Below are positions 11,588-24,000 of a stretch of 64,000 bases of DNA, one piece after another. The translations under genes were made by a program, and so were the position numbers. The stretch comes from Glycine soja (Eukaryota > Streptophyta > Magnoliopsida > Fabales > Fabaceae), in NCBI RefSeq assembly GCF_004193775.1, contig NC_041011.1, forward strand, positions 42,353,167 through 42,417,166, in the 5' to 3' direction. The notes under the pieces are model-generated. The model made no database searches and was not told the origin of the DNA. It saw nothing but the letters and a program-made list of their open reading frames with translations. Position 1 is the stretch's first letter. Each line of letters begins with the position of its first letter.

Positions 11588-13463
11588 ATGGCAATGCAAT
11601 ATTCATTCTCAGGTTGGAGCTGGAGGTTAGCGATGGAGATGTTGCTTGCCTTGTGCTTCCTTGTGCTTTTGCATGCAAATCCTTCATCTGCTCGTTTATT
11701 AGTGAACAGAAGCAGAGGAATCTCCACGTCGACAAAGCAAGTTACGAGGAGAAACCTGGTCGAAAATGGCCTCGGCCAAACACCTCCCATGGGGTAATTG
11801 CTTCTTTGTGTCTATCATTTTCTTTTTCCTTTAATTAGCTGAGTTCAAACTTTTAATTTGTCTGCATGTGCATATATATATATATATATACGTGTCTACA
11901 TATAAATTTATACAACGTAAGAAAATTTGGTTTAATAAGGAACTAATTTACGTTGATGTCCATTGCCACAATTACGTACACAAGTTGTTTGTAGTTTGAA
12001 CAAAAAAAAGATAAAGATATAGTAAGTGTGTAAGTGTAACCTCGATCACGAGAAATTGAAAAATTATTAAAAAGGTAAGAATATTAAATGCGTACTTAAC
12101 TGGAATGACGAGAGTAGGAGGACTTTTATAGCTAAAATCTATGGTTCCTTTATTGGAATTCAAGTCCTCCACCGGCCTTGAGTTGAATGAAATGACGTCT
12201 CTCAAGTCTGTTTTCTTGTAACTGCTGGATTAAAGTGATTTGATAAAAATAATATTTTGGAAAAACTAGCATTATAATGCATATAATTTTAATGAAGATA
12301 TTAAATTGAGGATTTCTTTTAATTTATTTATTCACCTATCTTTATATTTACATATTATTTTACATGCCTAAGTCACTTATATGAAGTTACGGATTATTTG
12401 TTTTGTTATAAACAGAAATATATTTAGATCTTCTATTCACTTCCTATTATTCTTCTCCATTCTCCATAGATAGAAGATTTCGAAATGATCAAGTTCCTTT
12501 ATATATGTATATATATATATATATACTTCAATAAAAATAATTGTCATGCATGTATATATATCAAAATATCAAAATATAGAGTCTTTGTTTATTGAAAGAT
12601 TGTTATTATGTGAGTATATAAATGGCAATATATACATGAATGCTGATCAGGTGGAATAGCTGGAATCATTTTGGCTGCGACATTAATGAAAGTGTAATTC
12701 GAGAAACAGGTAACTTTATTATGCGACCCTGCTTCAGCAAAATGTTATTGTACTTCAAATTTCAGATATATCTAGCAATCTGGATTTTATGTTGTATTTG
12801 TTTATTATTTCAGCCGATGCAATGGTGTCAACGGGGCTTGCTGCTTTGGGGTATCGGTATGTAAATATAGGTATAAAACTACTTCTATAACAATAGTAGT
12901 AATAATCCATTTATAATATATAGATATGAAAACAATATTAATATTTTAATTGTGAGGAAGCAATTGTAATGTATATTGTTTTGTGTGATTTTTAGATGAC
13001 TGCTGGGCCGAACTTAATCGAGACTCTGAGGTAATTAATATTTCCAATTAATTTCGCATATGCTTTATTATTTTCTTCCTCTTGATGCGCACGCGACTAA
13101 TAGTAATTAAGCTGTGTACACGACAAATTAAAATTTAAACTGCAGGGAATCGATTATAATATCCACTTTCATAGCTCTGACAAATTAAAAATGATCTTAG
13201 GACAATATGGTTCCCAATGCTGCAGCATTTCCTTCAGGAATTAAGGCTCTGGCTGATTATGTTCACAGCAAAGGTCTAAAGTTGGGGATCTATTCAGATG
13301 CTGGGTATCAAAACATAACCTTAAGCTTAGATCTTGAGCGTATGTCAAAGGTTTCAAGCCTTTCTGATCACTTACAATTTCCTTACAGAAATCAAACATG
13401 CAGTAAACGTATGCCTGGATCACTGGGACATGAAGAACAAGATGCAAAAACATTTGCCTCATG

Positions 13464-13502
<39 letters not shown>

Positions 13503-16173
13503 CATTCATTTGCACGTCATTTTGCATTTCAATCAAACTTATAACTACATCCATTATGACTAATATCTGATTTAAATCTTATTTTAGGGAATTGACTATT
13601 TGAAGTATGATAATTGTGAAAATAATGGGATAAAAGCCACAGACAGGTATTTATGGCCTTTAAATGCAAGCAAGTATCTACATGCTTAAAATTTTATAAA
13701 AACCAGGAATGTTCACAATTTTATACATTTTGTAAAACAGGTATCCACCAATGAGTGAAGCTTTATTAAAAACTGGAAGGCCAATCTTCTTCTCTATGTG
13801 TGAATGGTGAGTTAAAATATTGGTGATGATCTCATAGAGAAAGAAAGAAAAATTTTGCTCTAATTTCCCTCTAATTAAGTTGATAGAAACTGCATTATTG
13901 ATTTATGATTAATTGGTTTCTCAAACATAGGGGATGGCAAGACCCAGCTACTTGGGCCAAAACTGTGGGAAATAGTTGGAGAACAACAGGAGATATTGAG
14001 GATAACTGGAATAGGTGAGAAGCAATGTATTTCAGTTCATATTTTACTGATCAACAATTTGACAGAGATAAACATGATAACTGAGCAAATTAAAGAAATA
14101 TCAACTCTCAATGATTTTTTATTTATTTATTTTCATAATTCATTTAAAACTCATTTTACTCCCTCGCAGCATGACTACCATAGCAGATGCAAATGACCGA
14201 TGGGTATCTTATGCTGGATCTGGAGGATGGAATGGTAATTAAATAATTAATTAGCCTCATCACTAGTGAGTGTGTTTGGCAAGGCTTTGAAGCTAACTTC
14301 TAACTTATTTGATTAGCTTAAAGGCATATTTGACCAAATTAAAACTGTTTGTAAGGGAGTTTATTTTTGCAACATTTTGGTAGCGTTTTTTTTACATGGA
14401 GCTTATAAGCTCCTATCTTCTTCTTCTTCTTTTTTTATCCTAATTATCTTATTATAATTTTATATATGTTTTTTCACATCGTTTTATACTCGTCAACTAG
14501 TTTAAAAGCTAGAGGACGAGCCCTGGTGCAGCGGTAAAGTTGTGCCTTGATGACTTGTTGGTCATGGGTTCGAATCCGGAAACAGCCTCCTTGCATATGC
14601 AAGGGAAAGGCTGCGTACAACATCCCTCCCCCATACCTTCGCATAGCGAAGAGCCTCTGAGCAATGGGGTACGCTAGTTTTTAACTAGTTTAAAAGCTAG
14701 TTCTATTAAATAGTTAATAATTTATAATTAGCTAGTCTATTAACTTCTAGTTAACCTTTCAAGCTTTTAGTATTAGTTCTGTCAAATACATCCAAATTGA
14801 TTATTATGTATGGTATTAAACTTCAGAACATTGCTATTACAGAAAAGTCCAATTTATTTTAGTTCCTGACATATGTAATTGCTCTTTGGATATTAGATCC
14901 TGACATGCTGGAAGTTGGAAATGGAGGCATGACCACAGAAGAATATCGGGCCCATTTCAGCATATGGGCTTTAGCTAAGGTACCAGGGAAAAGAAAAGAT
15001 ACATGTTACTGATACATTGTCATATATCATAAAGTCCTTTCAGGAAAATGTAATCGATCTTCTGCTTATAACAACTATTTTCTTGTGTATAAATAGGCTC
15101 CTTTATTGGTTGGTTGTGATATTCGAGCAATGGATAATACCACATATGATCTGATAAGCAACCGAGAAGTTATTGCAGTAAACCAAGGCATGAACCAATA
15201 AAAAAACTCCTCACTTTTTTTAAATGACAAAAGCATTGATTTCTTTAAGGAATTTATAAGTTACAATCTTCCCATTGGTATTGCATGCAGATAAAGAAGG
15301 AGTTCAAGGAAAGAAAGTGAAAAGTAATAACGATTTGGAGGTAGTTAATTTCCTAGGTTTTCCCTTTTATATGTGTGTTTTCCAGTAAAACTGTGTGGAA
15401 GGTTCTCACTATCTTCTCTTATAATACCACTCTCTGCTTTCATATGTCACTACAAAACTCTGACAAGCTAGGAAACAATTTTGAAGGGCAGATATCTCAT
15501 CTCATCTAATTAATCTATTTACATAAAAATTAAGCAAATAGAAACAAATGTATTTGTAAAGTCAAAATCATTTGTAAGCCTGCATTTGTGTCTATTATAC
15601 GAGAAAATATTAAATGATCCATGGTTGCTATGGTCTCAATTAATCTTCACATGACATAGTTGAATGATATTAATTTTTACTTGTAAATTGAAAAACTTGA
15701 CTATATGTCAGGTATAGATTGGTTGAAAACATAGCCATATATACGGTCTAATAATTTCTCCTATTACACACATAAAATATGCACAGTGATTGTCCAAAAT
15801 TAAAACTTTCAAAAACAGCTTCTAAATAGATAGGTCATATATATTGTGGCAGGTGTGGGCAGGTCCTCTCAGTGATAACAAGGTAGCTGTGATCTTATGG
15901 AATAGAAGTTCATCAAATGCAACAGTGACTGCATCCTGGTCTAACATAGGCCTGAAACCAGGAACTATGGTTGATGCAAAAGATTTATGGGCGGTGAGAT
16001 ACATTGTTTGACTTATTATGTTCTTTATTATAACGCAGATATACCTAAGGTTTTGATTATGAGTAATATGAATTCTGCAGAATTCTACACAATCGTCGGT
16101 TTCGGGAGAAATCTCTGCAGAATTGGATTCACATGCTTGTAAGATGTATGTTCTGACTCCAAAGAGCCCTTGA
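11588..16173 (+). CDS. Alpha-galactosidase, GH27, tandem copy 1
   Basis: The enzyme removes terminal alpha-linked galactose from raffinose-family sugars or galactomannan, after secretion. The 15 exons are 11588-11793, 12651-12709, 12814-12870, 12996-13030, 13201-13304, 13389-13464, 13588-13646, 13741-13806, 13931-14014, 14170-14234, 14897-14979, 15097-15187, 15291-15340, 15853-15993 and 16081-16173, coding 422 residues. Intron 12 has a GC donor (15188). A signal peptide covers about residues 1-35, ending near NPSSA; a start at Met16 is also possible. Motifs: [28 protein letters not shown] with nucleophile Asp187, CEWGWQDP, and IADANDRW with acid/base Asp255. Sequons include NES, NQT, NTT, NRS and NAT. 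Oddities: the usual GPGGWNDPD motif reads GSGGWNDPD, and Asp replaces the usual Gly at the start of exon 5. Intron 10 holds a SINE. Confidence 0.93.
13466..13497. repeat. (TA)n microsatellite in intron 6 of copy 1
   Basis: About 16 TA units directly follow the exon 6 donor. Copy 2 has only a few TA units here (from 21998), so the expansion arose after the duplication or the tract shrank in copy 2. Confidence 0.9.
14513..14682 (+). mobile_element. tRNA-derived SINE (Au-like), intact ends
   Basis: The 170-bp element sits in intron 10 of alpha-galactosidase copy 1, in the same orientation. The left part carries RNA polymerase III promoter boxes: box A around TGGTGCAGCGGT (about 14524-14535) and box B GGTTCGAATCC (about 14568-14578). 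The element ends in a short T run after GGGGTACGC, like the Au SINE family known from legumes and other plants. It is flanked by a perfect 18-bp target duplication, AACTAGTTTAAAAGCTAG, at 14495-14512 and 14683-14700. The matching intron of copy 2 is 131 bp and lacks it. Confidence 0.92.
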
Positions 16174-17626
16174 TGAACAAGAGAAACCAAGATTCAATTT
16201 CCTAAGAGGATACTATACTATACTATACATAAATAGGGACATTAATTTTCTATAAGAACTACCAGAATACATGTATACGTATATGCTGAATGCTATTCAG
16301 CTTCTATTTATATTTGCAATAGGGGTGTTTTAACGCACTTGATAATAATATTTTCAATACAAATATACAATAATAAACCTTTCAATTCTCTAAAGCCTCC
16401 TAAGTTCCAAACAATCACGATGGTGATCATGCTCAGCTCCTTGAAAGCATATTAAGCACATGCTCTTTTTCTCTCAATAAAATAAGCCTAGCCAGGAAGA
16501 AGATAATTAAGTAGTAATTTAATAAGTATACATGGGAAATAAAAGGGGAGAACCACTTTATGTAATGTATGGTGATCTAAGTAGTGACAACTGTCGTCCT
16601 AACTCCTTACATGTGGTGCATGCTTGTGGTCATTGCTGCGATTTATCTAAAATCAGAGATTTTTATTATGTTTATCAATGAACATCATAACAACTATTAC
16701 ATCTAAATACTAAATATTAGTCAAGAAAGACTTAAAATTTATTTTAAAAATAAATATTAAAATAAAAATGATAAATATCACAATAAAAAACGTGATTAAG
16801 ATATTAAAACTAGCTATAAGAAAATTATAAATTGGTTTTATTGTAATTTCATAAATATTATTTATACAATACGGGTATGATAATTTTATAAATGAAAGCA
16901 TGAGTTTGTATATATAAGTTTGATTTGTATTGAATTGGATCACTTTTTAAAATTAGATTCAAAATTTAATCCAATCCAATAATATAACAGGGTGCTATTC
17001 GACTATAGTCTGACTCGTTTAGCAAAAGGGTTATCTCAATAATTTTTAAAAAGTGCATACATTTGATTTGGTTGACATGATAAAAGGCCTAATTCATTAA
17101 TGGTACGTTAATTTATTGCATAGTTGAAGGCTTTAATGCATCTAGATATTGAAATAGATCAACTTAATTTATATCAAATAACGAGTCAAGCTCTTGTGCA
17201 AGTATTTGAAAAATAGACTAAATTTATTTTAAACAAAATCGGATTCAGCGTAACTTTACTTATTTTCATGCTTAATTGTGTGAAACAAAAAAAAAAGGTA
17301 AATATAATTGGACCGGTGGAGGTAGTAAAATATCTAAATCAAAATACCAACATTATGCTTGTCAGAACAAATATGTGCCCTAATCCCTTGTTTGTTAGAG
17401 TAGAAGGGAAAGAAAAACAAAAAGAAATATGAAAAAATATTTAAATTAGTATATAAAAATGTGAGATTCACATATTTTTTTGAAAATTTTCACACAAATC
17501 ACTACTACAATAAATCAACCAAACAGAGGATTAAGCAAATTTAAAAAACACGATTCAAAGAGGATATTCTGTTAAAAATAACCAACCAAGTTTTCCAAAT
17601 TCCAATAAAAATTAGTCGGCTAATAG

Positions 17627-17673
<47 letters not shown>

Positions 17674-19486
17674 AAATTTAAGACAACTGCCAAATGTTTT
17701 TTTTTTGTTTTTTTATTTTGTTATTAGGTTTACTTGAATATTTTTTTTCCACATGACACTTTTTATTTCTCTTTCCTATTTGTTTGATTTGATTATTTGA
17801 CTCTCCCTTCTCTAACAACGTTTTTCCTCCACGAAAATAATTTTTATATTACCTTTAATTAACATAACATACACAAAAATAATTTTGTTTTCACCTCAGA
17901 GTTTTTCGTATCATTATACCCCCAATAACATACGTCTCTTGTCTTGCTCAAAATTAATTTTCTCTAAGTTGTTTTGTTGCATTCTGAAAGAATGAAAAAA
18001 AAAAGAAGTAAAATAGACTTTTCATTTATCTGAAATATGAATAACCAGTTTGTTACAGAATCAGAATTCAGAACACTCTTTATATCGAGTTACAACTGCA
18101 CTAACAAGAGTTAAAGCTGACTAATAGTAAGAAAAGATTACAATAAACTTTATGGAGTAAGACTACTCTAATACATTCCAGGGCTTTGTGATGCATAATT
18201 ACAAGCGTTGTAAGAAAGCTCGTAAGTGCTCAAAGTGAAATATGAGTTCCGTGTATGTTCTTTAATCTTAAATATCACAACTAATTAATGGCAGCGTGTG
18301 TAACCACTGCACCAAGAAAGATTGTACATAATGGTAAGAGTCATTCGAAAATAATATGCCGTAAATATAAATCTTTTTACCCTGCGAATGGTGGGATGTT
18401 TAGCGATTGAAAGAATGATTTGGATAATAAAAAACAGGAAATTGTAAACGTCCACCCCAATTTTTAGAGTGGAATAAGTAGAAAGTGGAGAAAAATAAAG
18501 AAAAAATGATAGTTAAGATGTGTAATGTGATGAAAACAATGACACGTTTTGTAATTGGATGTTACATTTAAATGTTTACGTAGTTATAAACATGACATGA
18601 TTGAATGCATGTTGCGCATGTTTGCTTTGGCATCACGTGCATTTGGATGTGTGCACGTCAATCTAAAGCTGCTCGTGCATGCGTTTTTACGCCATTTGCT
18701 TGATTTAATTTGACAAATTTACAAAATAACATGCATCTTAAATGTTGATCCAAACACGCACAATATTAATATTAACATGTCAGTATATGCTTAAATGTCT
18801 ACTATACATTGAACTTTCAAGAATCCTTAATTTATTTGTAATAATGGGAGCATTTAATTAGGTCATTGCTTTACAATAACATTTAATTTTGTAAAAAAAA
18901 GATTAATTATAACATTTTTACTAAATTAATAATAAATTTTAATTGTTTAATTTTGTTTTACCTAATGATGTTATATTACGTAATAAGTACTGAAAGTAAT
19001 TTTGTTGGCTCATTTTTAATATTGAAGTCTGAAGTTGAGTTTTTAATGAAACATTGAAGTTGAACTTACTAAAAATAGAAAATAATAACATAACAAAAAA
19101 TTGTGTCGATAAAATATATATAAACCAACTCTATCAAGATGATACTACTACCAAACAAATTTTGATGTCACCGGGGAAACCAACTTATTAAATACCTTCC
19201 TTACATGAACATTTTCTATTTATTATTGTTAAAAGTCAACTTACGTCAAGTGCAAGAAAGCAAATTTTTCTATTTTGTTATACGAAAATTCAACAATAAC
19301 ACAATTCTTGAACTTATTCAGCAAGTGTTATTGTTTAGTACATGCACCGGACCGGAGAGGAATACACATGACCATATATATATGATCATTCGCAGCCGAA
19401 ATTTCTGTTTCATCACTGCAAAATGGCATATAATCTACGATTCTTTAATTTAAAATAAAATAAAATTGAGAGATAAAGTAGTAAGA
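16174..19486. other. Intergenic DNA between the alpha-galactosidase copies
   Basis: AT-rich DNA with short repeats. A run of TA units lies at about 17,632-17,671. The only frames are short and of low complexity. I see no remnant of another alpha-galactosidase exon and no clear transposon ends. Confidence 0.55.
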
Positions 19487-19607
19487 GAATGATGCATCAT
19501 CTTTCAGTATATTATAGGATAAGCATCATTGGTATGTGTATCCCAGTGGACAAGCTGGAACAAAATTACCAAATCTCGATCACTTAACATTTTCTCTATA
19601 AATTGCC
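19487..19607 (+). promoter_or_regulatory. Promoter region of alpha-galactosidase copy 2
   Basis: TATAAAT lies at 19597-19603 within CTCTATAAATTGCC, identical to copy 1. GAATGATGCATC (19487-19498) is 110 bases upstream of the TATA box, against 265 in copy 1. The start codon at 19781 lies 184 bases after the TATA box. Confidence 0.6.
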
Positions 19608-19780
19608 AACATATTCTCTTCCTTTTTCTTCACATATCTGATTCCTGCCGCTTAAGTTAAGACTATAACAACAGCCAAGCGCATTGGCCTATATATATCA
19701 ACACAAAAACTCTTTGATTCAGAAACATACATATATATTCACACAAATATCCATTTATATATACATATATATAGTTCTAT

Positions 19781-22700
19781 ATGGCAATGACAACGGTGGT
19801 GTTTGTCTTGTGCATCTTTGTAGTGTTGAATGCAAGTGCCTCTGATGCCACTCGCTTATTGCTGAACAAAACTGCAACAGGTAACGTGTCCAGAGAGAAG
19901 ATTGAGAGATACTTACTTGAAAATGGACTCGGCCAGACACCCCCCATGGGGTAATTTATTGAACCCTCTCTTATTTCTTTAATTTTTACTCCTTTTTCTC
20001 TCATTCAGATCAGATTTTCTATTGAATTTTTTTGTTGATACATACACATCTTTATATAGGCATTTATGATTGTTTGTTGTTTGAGGGATAGGAGAAGTGT
20101 AAGTAGCACGTTTTCTTTCACACTTTGTTAATGTGTTTTTCAGTTATTATTGGTAATAAAGAGAGTACTATAGATAAAAATGTAACTCTGACATTATTTG
20201 GCTGTGTTTGTATTGGCGATTAACACATTGAAAGCTAATGTTTCCTTTTAGTAAAATTGTGTTCAATGTGCATTAGAACGCGAGAAATGCTTAAGCCAAA
20301 CACACACAAGAGGTGTTGGGGATTCAAAATTAGGCTCTGAAATTGTGGCTGGTATAATGTGCTTAATTTGAGTGCTCCCAGAGTCCCATGGCTGGTCCAT
20401 GAGGGTGGCATTTGTCTTGTAATTTAAGCTAAAATGTTTGTACTAGTATGTCATTTTACTTTTTTTTTTAACCCATACTTTCGTTTTGTCGGTTTTTCAT
20501 CGGTACCTGTACCTAGATCTCTTGGCTGATTGATGAAATAGACAGTTGTACACTTTATTATAGCATTCAACAAAATTAGCTGCAAGATGTTATTATTATC
20601 GTTTGTTTTCTCCTTTAAGTATTATTTGTCTCTATATAACATAGGGTGTGTCAATATTCTGTTTCAAACTTATCCCTTTGAATAGAAGATTTGAAAATAT
20701 CTTGTTTTTTCCATGATTTCTAAAATAAAAAATAGGTGTATTAAAAGATGTCTTTGCTGAAAATATGTTAAGTGATTCCGTCCAATGATATTCTTCCAGT
20801 TAAATTCATGAAAAAGTGTATATATATGGTAACACATTACATGTGAATTGATGATCAGATGGAATAGCTGGAACCACTTTGGCTGTGATATTAATGAAAG
20901 TTTAATTCGAGAAACAGGTATGTTCACTATTATTATGTGCACTCAGAATTGACCCAAATGATTGTATTTACAATTTCAGTCATTTATAATTTAGTTAGTC
21001 TGAATTTATATGTGTTACTATATTTCTTCATTATTTCAGCTGATGCATTGGTGTCATCGGGCCTTGCTGCTTTGGGATACAAATACATTAATTTAGGTAC
21101 ACACCGACTATCAATGTTATTGCATTAGTCGTATATATCTATTGTAACGACTATAAAAAAAACTTTTAATTATGAGTAAATAAGTCATAGTTACTATAAT
21201 AATGTGTCACGTTTCATATATAGCAATAGTTACATATCAATATTTTCCTTCGATATTCATTCTTTTCATGAGTGTCAATATGCTCAATAATTAATGATAT
21301 ATATTTATAAGTCACACACGTATCATTTAACTAAGTAAAAATAAATACTGAAAAGTTTATAGTATTTATATCTTTTACTATATACGTCAAACATGAATAA
21401 ATATTAACCAGCATTTTAAAACCTCCTAAGGAAATATAAGTTTATGAGACTGACTGATCTTGAACCCATCCACGCGTTATACTTTTGTATAAGAATATTT
21501 TGTGTAGAAAGTCTTAAATTGAAACAATTTTAACTATATTATTTTCATGATTTCTAGATGATTGTTGGGCCGAACTTAATCGAGACCATCAGGTAATCAA
21601 TATTCAATATCCTTTAATTTTGTCTTTTACAATTAATTTATATGCTTAAAATCCAAGTGCATGTTAATTTAAATTTTGTAGATTAAAATCTATTTTCGAT
21701 ACCACTGACAAATTTCAAATGATGTTAGGGAAATATGGTTCCCAAGGCTTCAACATTTCCTTCAGGAATTAAGGCTCTGGCTCATTATGTTCATGGGAAA
21801 GGTTTGAAGTTGGGGATATATTCAGATGCAGGGTATCAGCATATCAACCTTAAGCTTTGATCATGAGCATGCCTGTGTTAATTTATTCGAGCCTTTCTGA
21901 TCACTTACGGTTTCTTTGCAGAAATCAAACTTGCAGTAAACGTATGCCTGGATCACTAGGACACGAAGAACAAGATGCAAAAACATTTGCTTCTTGGGTA
22001 TATATGATGATACATTCATTTGAAAGTCATTTTGCATTTCTGTCAACTTATTTCTAACATAATGTTAACTAATATCTGAATTAAACATTATTTTAGGGAG
22101 TTGACTACTTGAAGTATGATAATTGTGAAAATAATGGTATATTAGCCACAGAAAGGTATGCATGATCTTTAAATACAAACAATTAAGTATCTACATGCTT
22201 ATAATTTTATAAAACAAGGAATTCACAGTTTCATATCATACATTTTTTAAAACAGGTATCCACCAATGAGTGAAGCTTTGTTAAAAACTGGAAGGCCAAT
22301 CTTCTTCTCTATGTGTGAATGGTGAGTTAAATTGGTGATGATCTCATACAGAGAGAAAGTAAAATTAGTATTCTATTTGCTCTAATTTCCCTCTAATTAA
22401 GTTGACAGAAACTGCATTGTTGATTTATGATTAATTGATTTCTCAAACATAGGGGATGGCAAGACCCAGCAACTTGGGCCAAAACTGTGGGAAATAGTTG
22501 GAGAACAACAGGGGATATTGAAGATAACTGGAATAGGTGAGCATGCTCACATTCGTACTTTTACTGAACACTTGACAAAGATATTGGCAGAAGAGAGGCT
22601 TGTTTCAGTTTAACATAAGAATTGAACTAAATAAAGTATCAACCTCTCAAGATTCATTCTCATTTATTGCATTACTCAGTTTCTTTTCTTCACTTTCCAT

Positions 22701-24000
22701 GTTGTGAACTGATTTATATTTAATACTTCCCCAGTATGACTTCCATAGCAGATGCAAATGACAGATGGGCATCTTATGCTGGACCGGGAGGATGGAATGG
22801 TAATTAATTAGCCTCACTAGTTATAAACATTGGATTATTATATATGCTATTGGACTTCAGAACATTGCTATTACAGAAAACTCCAATTTATCTGGGTTTC
22901 TGATATATGTTATTGCTCTTCGGATATTAGATCCTGATATGCTGGAAGTTGGAAATGGAGGGATGACCACAGAAGAATATCGTGCCCATTTCAGCATATG
23001 GGCTTTAGCTAAGGTACCGTGGAAAAAAAAAATGTCTGCTATTGAGACATTGTCATATATCATAAAGTCCTTTCAGGAAAATGTAATCTTCTGCTTAACA
23101 ACTATTTTCTTGTGTATAAATAGGCTCCTTTATTGGTTGGTTGTGATATTCAAGCAATGGATAATACCACATATGAACTGATAAGCAACCGAGAAGTTGT
23201 TGCAGTAAATCAAGGCATGAATGGGAGATAACATTTCTGACTTTCTTGATCGACAAAATTACAAAAACATTAATTTCTTCAACAGAATGCTTTAAAACTA
23301 ATGACCCTCTTCTTCTATTGCAGACAAACTTGGAATACAGGGAAAGAAGGTGAAAAACAATAATGGTTTGGAGGTAAATTTCCTTCTATAGTTTTCATCC
23401 TCTTTTTCTCTTGTGTTTGGTTATCCTTTTCAATTTGTCACCTTATCTTAACATGGTATTCAGTGCTTTCATATTTCACTACAAAACTGTGATACTACTT
23501 CAAACTTTTTTTAAGTGCATTTATTTCATCTATCATGCTTATCGCACACAAATAGAGAGTATGCACAAATTTGATACTCTGCAGTCAAAACCATTTGTGT
23601 TTGTCTATACACCTATATATACATGTACAAAATAAATGCCAAAATTCTCAAACACATTAACTGATATTTCATGTGACAGGTGTGGACAGGTCCTCTTCGT
23701 GGTAACAAGGTAGCAGTGATCTTATGGAACAGAAGTTCATCAAATGCAACAGTGACTGCATGTTGGTCTGACATTGGCTTGGAACCAGGAACTATAGTTG
23801 ATGCAAGAGATTTATGGGAGGTAAGATACTTAAGACTTGTTGAGTTCTTAATAATGTAGAGCATTTAGCATTCCCATGGTTTTGATCACGTGTAATGAAT
23901 TCTGCAGCACTCAACGCAAACATCGGTTTCAGGAAAAATATCTGCTGAACTAGATTCACATGCTTGTAAGATGTATGTCCTGACTCCCAGAAGGTATTAA
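19781..24000 (+). CDS. Alpha-galactosidase, GH27, tandem copy 2
   Basis: Same family and likely role as copy 1. The 15 exons are 19781-19950, 20859-20917, 21040-21096, 21558-21592, 21729-21832, 21922-21997, 22097-22155, 22256-22321, 22453-22536, 22735-22799, 22931-23013, 23124-23214, 23324-23373, 23680-23820 and 23908-24000, giving 410 residues. All phases, and all exon lengths except exon 1, equal those of copy 1. The signal peptide is residues 1-23 (start [11 protein letters not shown], end near ASASDA). Catalytic Asp175 (KYDNC) and Asp243 (IADANDRW) are present, and the conserved GPGGWNDPD motif is intact, unlike copy 1. The GC donor of intron 12 is at 23215. Exons 6-12 and their introns are very close to copy 1, while exon 1 and intron 1 are strongly diverged. 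This copy looks fully functional. Confidence 0.95.

Noticed and set aside
13207..13570. ORFs of 78-97 codons reading through alpha-galactosidase exons 5-6
   Set aside because: They run through intron sequence and a TA microsatellite. The spliced model keeps family motifs and phase.
14513..14590. tRNA-like gene with box A and box B
   Set aside because: It is the tRNA-derived head of a SINE: it continues into a SINE body and is flanked by an 18-bp target duplication. No full cloverleaf with an anticodon arm was found.
16710..16943. 77-codon hydrophobic minus-strand ORF
   Set aside because: Ile/Phe/Asn-rich translation of AT-rich DNA, with no start context, neighbours or family.
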